Positions 12,601-22,581 of a stretch of 64,000 bases of DNA are shown in pieces. Where the stretch lies: contig NC_083505.1 in NCBI RefSeq assembly GCF_032362555.1, positions 3,525,501 through 3,589,500 on the forward strand, given 5' to 3'. This DNA comes from Amyelois transitella (Eukaryota > Arthropoda > Insecta > Lepidoptera > Pyralidae). Below the pieces are notes generated by a model. The model had not been told where the DNA came from, searched no databases, and worked only from the letters and a program-made list of their open reading frames with translations. The translations under genes and the position numbers were made by a program. Every line of letters begins with the position of its first letter. The stretch's first letter is position 1.

Positions 12601-13538
12601 CATACATACATACATAAACTCACGCCTCTTTCCCGGAGGGGTAGGCAGAGACTACCTCTTTCCACTTGCCACGATCCCTGCATACTTCCTTTGCTTCATC
12701 CACATTCATAACTCTCTTCATGCAAGCTCGGCGGTTTGAGAAAGGTGTTAGGCAGGGATGTGTTGCGTCACCGTGGCTGTTCAACCTATTTATGGATAGT
12801 TGTTTGACAGATTTGAAAGAGTCTGAAAGTGGATTAAGGATGAATGAATTACTCGTCAAATGTCTGCTCTATGCCGACGATCAGGTTATACTGGCGTCAT
12901 CAGCGGAGGAGTTACAGGAGATGGTAAACTGTATGCATGAAGCTTTAAAAGAGAAAGGAATGAAAGTGAACGTAAGTAAAACTAAAACACTGGTTTTTGA
13001 AATGGAGAAAGAAATGACAGCATGTAATATTTTGATTGGAGGAGAAAAAGTTGAGCAAGTGAAAGAGTTTGTATATCTAGGATCAAAGTTTACATCAGAT
13101 GGCAAGTGTGATAGTGATATTGAAAGGAGAGTGAACGCGGGGAACATGGTGAATGGAGCTTTGCATGCCTTTATGAGCAGTCAGAAACTATCCAAAAAGG
13201 CTCGACTGGCTGTGCACAGGGGCGTGTTGGTCCCGACATTAATGTATGGGAGTGAAAGTTGGGTATGGCAAAAGAAGCACGAAAGCAGAATAAATGCAGT
13301 GGAAATGAGAGCGTTAAGGAGTATGTTGGGTGTGAAATTGAGTGACCGGATAAGGAACAGCGTGATAAGGGAATGTTGTGATGTGAAAGAAGATGTAGTT
13401 ACAGGAATAGAAAAGGGTATGTTGAGATGGTTCGGTCATGTGGAGAGGATGAATGAAAACAGGTTGACTAAGCAGATATACAAGGAGAGTGTGGAGGGAA
13501 AGGTCGGGGTGGGAAGACCTAGACGAACATATCTTGAT
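12601..13538 (-). mobile_element. 5'-truncated non-LTR retrotransposon (LINE) with internal inversion
   Basis: Two pieces of one LINE face each other. On the minus strand, 12601-about 12728 holds the element's 3' end: the C-terminal residues RRACMKRVMNVDEAKEVC and onward, a stop, then a (TATG)n tail at 12601. On the plus strand, about 12729-13538 holds the upstream part in inverted orientation: reverse transcriptase with RQGCVASPWLFNLFMD, the catalytic YADD box (LLYADDQVIL) and a downstream domain ending GRPRRTYLDQI. The missing piece between them is short. The insertion is flanked by a perfect 16-bp duplication, CAAATAATACAATTTA, at 12585-12600 and 13539-13554. This is the signature of target-primed insertion with twin priming. 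The clade is uncertain (RTE-like is a guess). The apparent 300-residue frame 12666-13568 is a chimera of the inverted pieces and flanking DNA, not a gene. Confidence 0.9.
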
Positions 13539-13993
13539 CAAATAATACAATTTATTGCACCAAAATAAAAATGCAAGGTAATTTTCGCAAATAAATTATG
13601 TTATATGACTGAGCATTTTATATATTATCCTATACTATTAAACGAGCTTATACTCGCGTTATCGAAAACGGTTCTAACTGTGTTTTCACCGAACACAGCT
13701 CGGTCACCCAAGTACTAATTAGTTATTAAGTGCAAATATAAACAAGTGAGTGTTACTGACCTATAATTTCAAGGTGTATAATGCCGCATACTGACTTCTT
13801 ATACTAAGCGAATTGGTAAAATACATTACAAAAAATATTTCTTGCTTAATCTGAACTTATTTTTATTCATTGTTATTACAAAGTATAGCACACACTTTGA
13901 AAATATCACACGCGTATTGTAAAACATATTTTTATGACGCATTATTCGAATGCAAACTGAAACTTTTTTACTATTAATTCGTCGAACGTCGTG

Positions 13994-14032
13994 CCTTTCT
14001 TTCGTCGTGAGGAAACTTCGACGAAAGAAAGG
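13994..14032. repeat. Perfect 14-bp inverted repeat
   Basis: CCTTTCTTTCGTCG at 13994-14007 pairs with CGACGAAAGAAAGG at 14019-14032 across an 11-base loop. It lies downstream of the BTB gene on the opposite strand. No function is assigned. Confidence 0.8.
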
Positions 14033-14518
14033 TAACGTATACGTTAATATCAGTTTCGTTTACATTTTATGTTTTCTTAATCATGATTATTACTTACAAA
14101 TCTTTTTACCCAAAACTGTAGAGATTCTATCCTTTACTCATACTATACGATAAGGCAAGAAATACGTACGTTAAATATTATCTACTTTGTAAATTAAACC
14201 AAAATTTAGGACTAGATCACTGATTTTCAATTATGTCAGTGTAAGTATGTCAGAATCGCCACAAATGCAGAGCCATGTGTGGTTTCTTTACATTATTTTT
14301 TTTTCTAAATTTCAGATCAATTAACACTCCTAAAGGCAAAGGCGCGTTGAAAACAAAAGTATAAGTATAAATCATCACTTGTTAATTTGGATATTGGACC
14401 TTAATCATAGTACTTTTGTACTCTTTCATATTTTTTTTTTGATCAGAATAACAGCTTCAATCTTCGGTCAGAGCATATAATCAGTAAGCAAAGTAAGTAA
14501 TTGGTAAGAAAAGTGTAC

Positions 14519-17500
14519 CTAATCGCTCTTCTCAGTGACTCCATCCCCCATGCCGACCTGACCAAGTAAGGAGGCGACGCTGGGCTCATTCAAAGTCAGG
14601 ACCGCGTGAGCTTCCACCATGACCACAAGGGAGTTCCTCGCTTCCTCGTGAGGAACCCCATGGGCGCGGGTCGCGTGAGCGTACCAAGCGCCGGTAGATG
14701 GCAGCACTGACACGCACCATTTGCACGACAGCCTAGAAATATATATAAAAAAATATATTTTTGATTTTAAACTGACCTACTGGATACACCATGAAATAAC
14801 CAACCTGAAAAAGTAGCTCGATAATAAAATACATAGTGGCATTAGATAAAATTATGAAGAACATCATTATTCTTAAACAAAAACAGTTGCAACTTAAAAA
14901 AAAACTAATCTGATGATATAAATAAAAAGGAAATTTGACTGACTCCTATACGACACAGTCAAAGGAATCTAGAGATAGAATACAGATAATACTCGTAATT
15001 ATAATATATATATACTCGTATAGGTATGTTGTAGAAATTTGAGCTTAAGTTTTTTGAACAATCACTACATATAATAAATTTCCTCTATTTTCTCTGTCTA
15101 TACATATAGCGCATAGTATAATCTCAAAAAGCTGTGGACGGATTTTGTTCCTCTTTGAAATCTTAGAGAGGGTTTCATGAAGAAGGATTATATCTATGCG
15201 AACGATTATAAATAATATATAAAGAAAAATTATAAAATTTATGCGAAGTCGGAGTGGGTCGCAAGTTCCCAATAAAAGCAAAGGATAAAAGCCCATAGTT
15301 TACCTGTTAGTCAAATGCCTAGATTTCACGTGCCTCCGCCGGTAACCCCAGCTGTTGTAGACACGTTGGCAAAATGGACAAGGGAATGATGGGTTTGCAT
15401 AGCATGTATTGCTTTTATCTGTAAATTGAGACAAATACACTGTTTAACTTTATAATACTTGTTAATATGACTGATTGTGACTACACTACTGTGTGTCGTG
15501 TGGTTCCCGGCACCAATAAAAAAAAGAATAGGACCACTCCATCTCGTTCCCATGGATGTCGTAAAAGGCGACTAATTGATAGGCTTAAAAACTTGGGATT
15601 CTTCTTTTAGGCGATGGGCTAGCAACCTGTCACTATTTGAATCTCAATTCTATCAGTCTGTCAGTCTTTTCAAGACTGTAGGCTCTGTCTACCCCGTAAG
15701 GGATAAAGACGTGATCATATGTATGTATGTATGTATTGTGACTACAAGCTGGGTCAAACCGGATCATTCAAGACATTATGATATATAAGTTAAAAAAAAA
15801 AAAATTAAAGTGCAAATGCCAGAAAGTGACAGGTAAGGAGGAGTAATTAGTACTTTCATCACCTAAGAAAGGATTTTGTTATAATACCATACATGCAAAA
15901 TGTTTATATGCAAAGTAAGTTTATTTATTTATTTGTTTGTTACCTCTTCACGAGTTATCTACTGAACCAATCTTCTAAAAATTTTGCATATATATTTTTA
16001 CATACTAAGAGTCTGGAGAAGAACAAAGGGTACCTTTCATCCCAGTAAAAACTATAGCTGTCGTGGATATACAAAAAACCTGTATTCATTTGTAGGTGCC
16101 GCTAAATTCCTTGCTTTTTATGGGAGGTTCTGCTTAAGTTACTTCTCTATATATGGTGTTAAACTCGTCGCTTATTGTGTAGATGGCGTTAATAGCACGC
16201 GGGCGAAGCTGCAGGTAAAAGCAAAAAAAACATTAAGCAAAAATTCAATACTTTACCTTTACATATTTGTGCTTCAGTCGATATAGAATTGAGATTTTCC
16301 GTTGTGATACTCAAAGACTCAACTATAGTTCCACTTTGCAATACCGCATCAACTTCCTTATCAATCTCTATGGCATCTTTATCATCATCACCCGAATCTA
16401 ATCCATTCACTTTCTCATTTCCAATGTTAAGGCAAGGCTGTGTACTGCTGACTTCATTGATCCATTTTTTGATGTTACGATCATTTGTATTATTACACTG
16501 GGCCTTGCCTATATTTGGTTCTGGGCTTACCGAGTACTTTTTCTCAGCGCTGTCTTCTAGTAATGCTATGTCTGTATCATTTGTGTTCTCACCTGAGTAG
16601 TCTGTTAGTGGAGAATCTATGGGTTCGACTTTTGGGATAACACTCTGTAAGAATTCATTATTATAATCTATAAGAATGAAGAAATACATGGAAACAACTG
16701 CAATCAGAGGCATTGGAATGCAGCAAAACAAGACTAAATCACCTACAGATTGTCATGTACACAACTACCATTGTGTAACAATGGAAGTGTACAAAGATTT
16801 TGAGTAGTATATTTGAAATCAATATTTTTCACAATATAGACCCTCTCAATTATTTGGCACTATCAAAAAGAGGACCCCAGGCTCCAAAGCAAAGCAGCAG
16901 AAGCACAACTAGGAACTGTTACAGAGGAGAGATTGTTTAACTATTTCTGCTCACATATAAAAATAAATGTCACGGTAATGCTTACAGAGTAATAATTTAC
17001 TATCAAACACCTATGTATATCCCATTAAGTGCCATTAAAAAATAATAAGGTTTTTACCGTATTTTTGTTAGCATCTGCATTAGTACTAAGGTTGATAACT
17101 GCATCAGGTTTTAGAGTTGCCGCTTTCTTAATTTTATTATTGTTATCCTCCTGCTCACTTTTTTTACGTTTCTTTGGCTGTGCTGCAGGTGTGGTCTTCT
17201 GAAAGTGGATAACATTAAGGTATATCAATAACAGCAAGAAAATTTTCAAATACATAATTTTATGAACTCATTGTTTTTGCCATATCAAAGCAAAAACCCT
17301 TAACTAATATCAAATAGTGGCAGCCTCTTATTGGTTATTTTTTTGATCATGTGTAAAGTACCTACAATGGGCAGACTTAATGCTAATAACAATATCTAAC
17401 AGTCTACCATTGGGTTAGGCAGAGAATCTGTAATACTATTAATATAACTCTCAACAATTAGGAAAAAATAGGTATATATGTTAGCAATCACAAATACGCC

Positions 17501-18124
17501 ATATTTCCTGTCCATATTTACTGTTATGTCCATGCTGATCCAAATAATTTAAGTATGTAGTTTATACTAAATAACAAGTCATAACTTACTTCTATACCAG
17601 TAAATGCTCCACTTGAAAACCAGAAAGAGTCAAAATTGTATAACATTTTAAAATAATACCAACCTCATCTTCGCGTCCGGTCTCACTGCCCGTTGAAAGA
17701 CCACAGATCCTGAGTGTTTCTGCAGTTTTCAACAACACGGGTAGAAATTCTTCAGTAACATTAACTTCTCCATTATACATAAACGTCAATAGAGTTTTCA
17801 AAGAAGCTGGATTTATGTCGTGCAACACTATAATTGGATCTTTGTGGGGGTTTTGCTACAAAAAATGAGTGGGCGTCAGATTAATTAAAGCAACAAAAAT
17901 TCATCGCAAATAGATACTCCTTGTGGTTTAGAGAAACGTACCTGGAAAATTGACCTGAATACAGCGCTGTTAGCTGATAAAATGACTTTATGAGCCTTAA
18001 AATTAAGTCCTTCTGATATTAAAGTCACATCAGACAACCCTTCGTCCTTATACAGTTCTTTCACGTTTGTCAATATATTATTTTGATATCCATTCCACTT
18101 TAAACTTATCTCTTGATTGGCCAT
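14519..18124 (-). CDS. BTB/POZ protein with two C2H2 zinc fingers (Broad/Tramtrack/Lola-type transcription factor)
   Basis: Exons in coding order: 18124-17942, 17855-17664, 17198-17058, 16644-16257, 15418-15304, 14732-14519. Phases close, giving 410 residues and a TAG stop. The BTB fold is split over the first two exons (SLKWNGYQNNI at the start, then FKAHKVILSANS, then FMYNGEVNV), the usual BTB subtype of insect regulators, which dimerise and bind DNA in the nucleus. Exon 3 is a basic, NLS-like patch (PKKRKK); exon 4 is acidic. The 115-base exon 5 holds finger 1 (C-x2-C-x12-H-x4-H, CPFCQRVYNSWGYRRRHVKS...H) and exon 6 holds finger 2 with the same spacing (CKWC...H...H). The junction codon AG|G joins them exactly. 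Start chosen: the ATG giving MANQEISLKW, typical of this BTB family. Which of the many insect BTB-ZF genes it is cannot be told. The intron 15419-16256 contains a SINE and an older repeat. Confidence 0.92.
15474..15746 (+). mobile_element. SINE-A copy with 12-bp target duplication, inside the BTB gene intron
   Basis: A near full-length copy starting with the hairpin-like head GTGTCGTGTGGTTCCCGGCA and ending in (TATG)n. ATTGTGACTACA occurs on both sides (15474-15485 and 15735-15746), marking a real retroposition event. It is antisense to the BTB gene and begins about 55 bp upstream, in gene sense, of the short zinc-finger exon. Confidence 0.9.
15905..16220 (+). repeat. Diverged interspersed repeat in the BTB gene intron
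   Basis: It contains phrases I know as dispersed in lepidopteran genomes: 'gtttgttacctcttcacg', 'ctactgaaccaatcttc', 'ctggagaagaac...ctttcatccc' and a terminal 'acgcgggcgaagctgc.ggtaaaagc'. It is non-coding and heavily diverged. Related pieces are at 20312-20450, 24390-24620, 53028-53150, 54405-54550 and 55575-55711. Confidence 0.6.
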
Positions 18125-19661
18125 AATTATATATCACAAAAACATTCACGATATTAAAAATCAAAAGAAAATACGGATGAAAGAAAACACAAACAAAATG
18201 AAAAGCAAATGTAAAACACAGATAATATGTTTGTTGTTGACAGTTGACAGTTTTGACACCCAGTCAGCTTGGCGTTGCTATATAGCAGAAAAAGGAAACA
18301 TTCCAGTCTATAGGTATTAGTATTGCCATTAATTAAAAGTTTTTTTCTGTAGGTTAAACTGCACATATTTTACCAAAAACTTGCTTTTTTCAGTGATTCA
18401 TGAAGATTTTTATTCATTTTCATTAAAATGTAATTAAGTACCTACTTAATTAAATACATAAAACAAGAAAATGGAAATGCGATGTTGTGCTCGAGGGCAA
18501 CCAAATATTATTGTACCTAAATCCTTTTATCATAGACCTTAAGGTTATAAAAACGCTGAAGTACTTTATTTATCAAATAAGTAATCACAAGTTACTCATA
18601 GAATTACTGATAATACACACCTAAGGCATCTATCTTTTTTTTATCAGCCTCATTTAGGTCAATACGCGTATGCGTAAAATCAGACAAACTATTTTAGTTA
18701 ACTACTTAAAATAGTTATTTCATTGAAATGTTTTTATCGATTTTAAGTAGACAAGGTTAGATAGGAGCAAAGAATGTGTTTAGTGTGTACTTATTCCGTA
18801 GCATTTAATAAGTTCCTTATATCCGCCTGCCTGTTCACAGACTAGCTCAGATCCTTTTTGTTATCATCCAAGCTACTTTTCCAGTAGCCCGACGTTACCT
18901 ACTGTTCTTCTGTGACCTCGATTCTGATGGATGAGTCAAGTTTTTACACACTATGGCTTTTTACCATGATCCGATACGTATGTGTAAGTTTCATGTGCAT
19001 AACCTGCGGAGGTCAGACGGCAGTCGCTTTATGTAAAAACCTGATGACAAAAACCTAATTTACACAATTTAGGTTATTAGTGAAAAGGTGCAACCCGGCA
19101 GTGAAATTTAAAAGCTGTCTATGAAAAAGGCATAAAATTGGAATCGGCTAAGTAAACCTATTTCTAAACATGAATTTTTTAAATAAAGATGATCATATCA
19201 AAAAGATATCTACTATACTTTTTCAATGATTCAGGAAGTAGATAATTTTTGGCGGGAACCCGTACGTCATGTTGTTTATTCTATGGCTGTAAACATTTTT
19301 ATAGGTCAGGACAAAGATAAGTGAACTCCTTCATGTATTCTACAACGTTTTCAACTAACAGCTGCCTAATACCAACAGATACACCACCAAAAAAAAAAAT
19401 AAGGCGAATGAGAATATTTAATTTACTTTCATTCTTCAAACTCTATGATGTCACGTTTGAGTAATATAGGCAGGCAACTAATAAAGCAGATTTAATCAAT
19501 TACAATTAATCAGTCTTGTTTTTGTTTACAATTCTCCAATCTAATAATCTGAAGGGTTTTTACTTATCTACAAATCTACTTTAATCTTAACACCTGTTAA
19601 ACCCTTTAGTTAACAGCCCATCATAAGAAAGGCGGTTGACTCCTCTGCTAATTCAAATACG
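18125..19661. other. Divergent intergenic region between the BTB gene and the lipase gene
   Basis: The two genes are transcribed away from each other, so this 1.5 kb should hold both promoters. I see no further exon. One repeat lies inside at about 18950-19055. No core promoter motif stands out enough to call. Confidence 0.5.
18950..19055 (+). repeat. Fragment of a tRNA-derived SINE (SINE-B here)
   Basis: It shares the block 'cctgcggaggtcagacggcagtcgctt..tgtaaaaacctga' with 38385-38560 and, more weakly, 44170-44340. A longer minus-strand copy at 50590-50915 carries the tRNA-like head, so this is the body of that family. Confidence 0.65.
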
Positions 19662-22053
19662 ATGCATTTACTGTATTTTATTTTAACCATATATTTTTTC
19701 CGAAATGTAAGGGCAGATGTTGTTTTGGATCGTACGACGGACCCTAGTATACTTGAAGACGCAAGTTTAGATACGGTAAGACACAAATTGTTTACCTAGT
19801 TTTAAAATTCTAGCGGTAATATGTACACTGTACTGTACTGTATAAAACTGTACATTATGTACAGTTTTATACAATTATATAATAAAATTATAACAACAAT
19901 AAGAATATATTGTAAACATTGGTAACTAACTACTATTACTAATTCCCTGCATTTAGAAGAAGAGCGTTGGTATAAAGAAAATAAGTATTTGTACGGTTCA
20001 CTCTAATTTTCAGTTTTCCCTGATTAGAAAATATGGTTTTCCATGCGAAATCCATCGCGTTTACACGGAAGACAAATATATTCTCGAAATGCATAGAATC
20101 CCCCACGGGAGAGATGACGTCAGTGCCGTAGGGAGACCAGTGGTTTTTCTGCAGCATGGTCTACTGTCATCATCTGCGGAGTGGGTCCTCATGCTGCCCG
20201 GGAAAGGACTTGGTAAAATAATTGGAATAACTTCTAAATTATGAATAAATAAATACGTCTGACCAAAAACCAAAATGATCATTACGTAAAACGAAAAATC
20301 ACAATAATTCCCGTTCCCGCAGGAATTTCGGCAATTCCTGCACCTCTAGACGACATGTAGGTTCTTTACCTGCACGCCAAATTTTAAGTATCTAGCCCAG
20401 CTGTTTGAGCGATGCGTTAATATGTCAGTCAGTTATTCACTTTCTTCTTTTAGTAAATAAATAAATTTAATTGATGAAAAAAAAGAGGTTCAATCATTCC
20501 CGATGAAATTATTGATTTAATATTAAAACACAACGTAACATTAAAACCGGACTGTTATCAACCAATCCTTGCCTTTTATATTGAACCGTTCTGTTTTGCA
20601 GCATATATTTTAGCAGAGGCAGGCTACGACGTATGGATGGGCAACGCTCGAGGGAACACTTATTCCAAGCACCACGTCTCACTAAATCCCACATCATCTT
20701 CGTTTTGGAAGTTCAGTTGGCACGAGATCGGTTATTACGACCTGCCTGCCATGATAGACTATGTTATAAAAGAAACTGGTGTTCCAAAAATACATTATAT
20801 TGGATTTTCTCAAGGGACCACAGCATTTTGGGTGATGACATCTACAAGACCTGAGTATAATGATAAAATCGTGGCGATGCAAGCCTTGGCGCCAGTGGCC
20901 TATGTTGGAAATGTTAGGAGCCCTTTAATCAAAGCCATTGCTCCGTTTACAAACTCAATGGAAGTAAGTGTTATCTTGAACGTTATCTTTTAAGTGGTGA
21001 TAATTAGGTATATATTGGATTAGATGTAAAGTATCTGGGATTTATAATTAACGAGTATTATTAGCTTCAAAGGTTGCATTGCCCACCCTAAAGGTAATTT
21101 CACATTGGTGCTCATAAACATGGATTTCATCCTCTAAATGTGGCCATGTGTGGTCATGTCTCATTTAAAACTAACCAGTTACCAATTGAACTGAACCATT
21201 GCAATGGTCTCTTTTTTAGATACCACTGTTTACCCCGAATAATGCCTATAAAATAAGTTACAAGTCGCAAACTACCTATGAGAGAGACGAGGCTTGGATT
21301 CGGTTCTAGTTCATTTGTTATTAATTTAATCTTTCAATGGTAGATACTATTCAAACTTCTTGGACGGAATGAGTTCTTGCCTAACGGGAAAGTGAACGAG
21401 TTGGCTGGTCAGTCATACTGCGTAGAAGAAGCGATCACTCAGGTGCTGTGCACAAACCTCCTGTTTCTGTTGTGTGGTTTCAACGTAGAACAACTAAATG
21501 CTGTAAGTATAATTTTTATCCATTACACTTTTACAGCCCAAAATTTGTTAGCAAAGGTATTTTGACTCGTATATAAAAAAAAAATAGAATATACAAAAGG
21601 AAAAGATAAAACAGACTTAGGACAAAAACGACAGGATGATAATAGTATAGCATGACCAATTATTTTCAGACAATGCTTCCCGTAGTTTTGGGCCACACGC
21701 CAGCCGGTGCATCTACAAGGCAAGTCATCCATTTCGGTCAGCTCTACAACTCCAACAAATTCGTCCAGTTTGACCACGGCTGGTTGTCCAATAAACGACG
21801 ATACGGGACCTTCAAACCCCCAGCCTATAACCTAACTGCGATTACCACCCCAGTATTTCTCCATTATGCTGACAATGACTGGCTATCAACACCTAATGAT
21901 GTTGACAAATTGCTCAAAGAAGTAAATTCCGCTGTAGGAAAGTACAGAGTACCGTTAGCCAAATTTAATCACTTAGATTTCGTTTTTGCTATCAATGCGA
22001 AAGAACTTATATATGATAGGTTACTAAATATAATGAAACTGTTTAATAAATAA
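19662..22053 (+). CDS. Acid lipase of the lipase 3 / gastric-lysosomal lipase family
   Basis: Secreted or lysosomal alpha/beta-hydrolase that cleaves acylglycerols or cholesteryl esters; in insects often expressed in midgut or fat body. Exons 19662-19775, 20014-20212, 20602-20963, 21344-21502, 21670-22053; phases close to 405 residues plus TAA, normal for the family. Residues 1-18 form a signal peptide ([18 protein letters not shown]). The N-terminal lipase region includes [19 protein letters not shown] and the oxyanion HG (FLQHGLL). The nucleophile elbow is GFSQGTT, the acid is in HYADNDW and the histidine in NHLDF, so the Ser-Asp-His triad is complete. Nothing looks damaged. The start is fixed by the signal peptide. 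It converges on the unknown minus-strand gene at 22582-24910; a SINE lies between them. Substrate preference cannot be read from the sequence. Confidence 0.95.
19840..19872. repeat. Perfect 15-bp inverted repeat in lipase intron 1
   Basis: GTATAAAACTGTACA at 19840-19854 pairs with TGTACAGTTTTATAC at 19858-19872, with a 3-base loop. It lies between lipase exons 1 and 2, 65 bp after the donor. The pre-mRNA could form a hairpin here. Confidence 0.85.
20312..20450 (+). repeat. Diverged interspersed repeat in lipase intron 2
   Basis: Begins 'ttcccgttcccgcaggaatttcgg', then 'cctgcacgccaaattttaagta', '..ccagctgtttgagcgatgcgtt' and 'atgtcagtcag'. The same ordered phrases recur at 53028-53150, 54405-54550 and 55575-55711. 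It is non-coding and of a type common in moth and butterfly introns. Confidence 0.6.
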
Positions 22054-22129
22054 ACTTGACTTTACTGAAAACTCAATATTTCATTTATCCTAGCGAAGGC
22101 TGGTCTGAATTTCTGGAATAAAATATTTA

Positions 22130-22414
22130 TAATACCAAGATGTGAAGAGTGCCGTGTGGTTCCCGGCACCAATACAAAAAAGAATAGGACCACTCCATCT
22201 CTTTCCCATGGATGTCGTAAAAGGCGACTAAGGGATAGGCTTACAAACTTGGAATTCTTTTCTAGGCGATGGGCTAGCAACATTGGAATCTTAATTCTAT
22301 CATTGAGCCAAATAGCTGAATGTGGCCATTCAGTCTTTTCAAGATTGTAGGCTCTGTTTACCCCGCAAGGGATATAGACGTGACCATATGTATGTATGTA
22401 TGTAATACCAAGAT
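22130..22414 (+). mobile_element. SINE-A, near-complete, with 12-bp target duplication
   Basis: A full-looking copy between the convergent lipase and the minus-strand gene. It starts with a head able to fold (GTGCCG...CGGCAC) and ends in (TATG)n. TAATACCAAGAT flanks it at 22130-22141 and 22403-22414. It agrees closely with the copies at 15486-15734 and 49776-50036, so it looks fairly young. Confidence 0.92.
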
Positions 22415-22581
22415 ACGGCAAGCTAAAGGTCACCACACCCACTTATTTGTTATTATTATTAGTATTAAAAAAAGACTATAAACTGAACATTGAGCTATAA
22501 AATATATTGCCATCAATAAATAACAAGAGATTAACAAAAAAGGACAGAAACGCAAAAAAGAAATAAATAATTATAACAACA

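Noticed and set aside
12666-13568. 300-residue plus-strand open frame with reverse transcriptase similarity taken as a gene
   Set aside because: It joins an inverted 3' LINE piece, an RT piece and flanking DNA, and lies between target duplications; it is a transposon chimera.
15326-15553. 75-codon minus-strand open frame over the zinc-finger exon
   Set aside because: It runs into a SINE and is out of frame with the BTB gene; the real exon uses another frame and closes the splice phases.
22062-22442. 126-codon minus-strand open frame after the lipase
   Set aside because: It is made almost entirely of a SINE-A copy.
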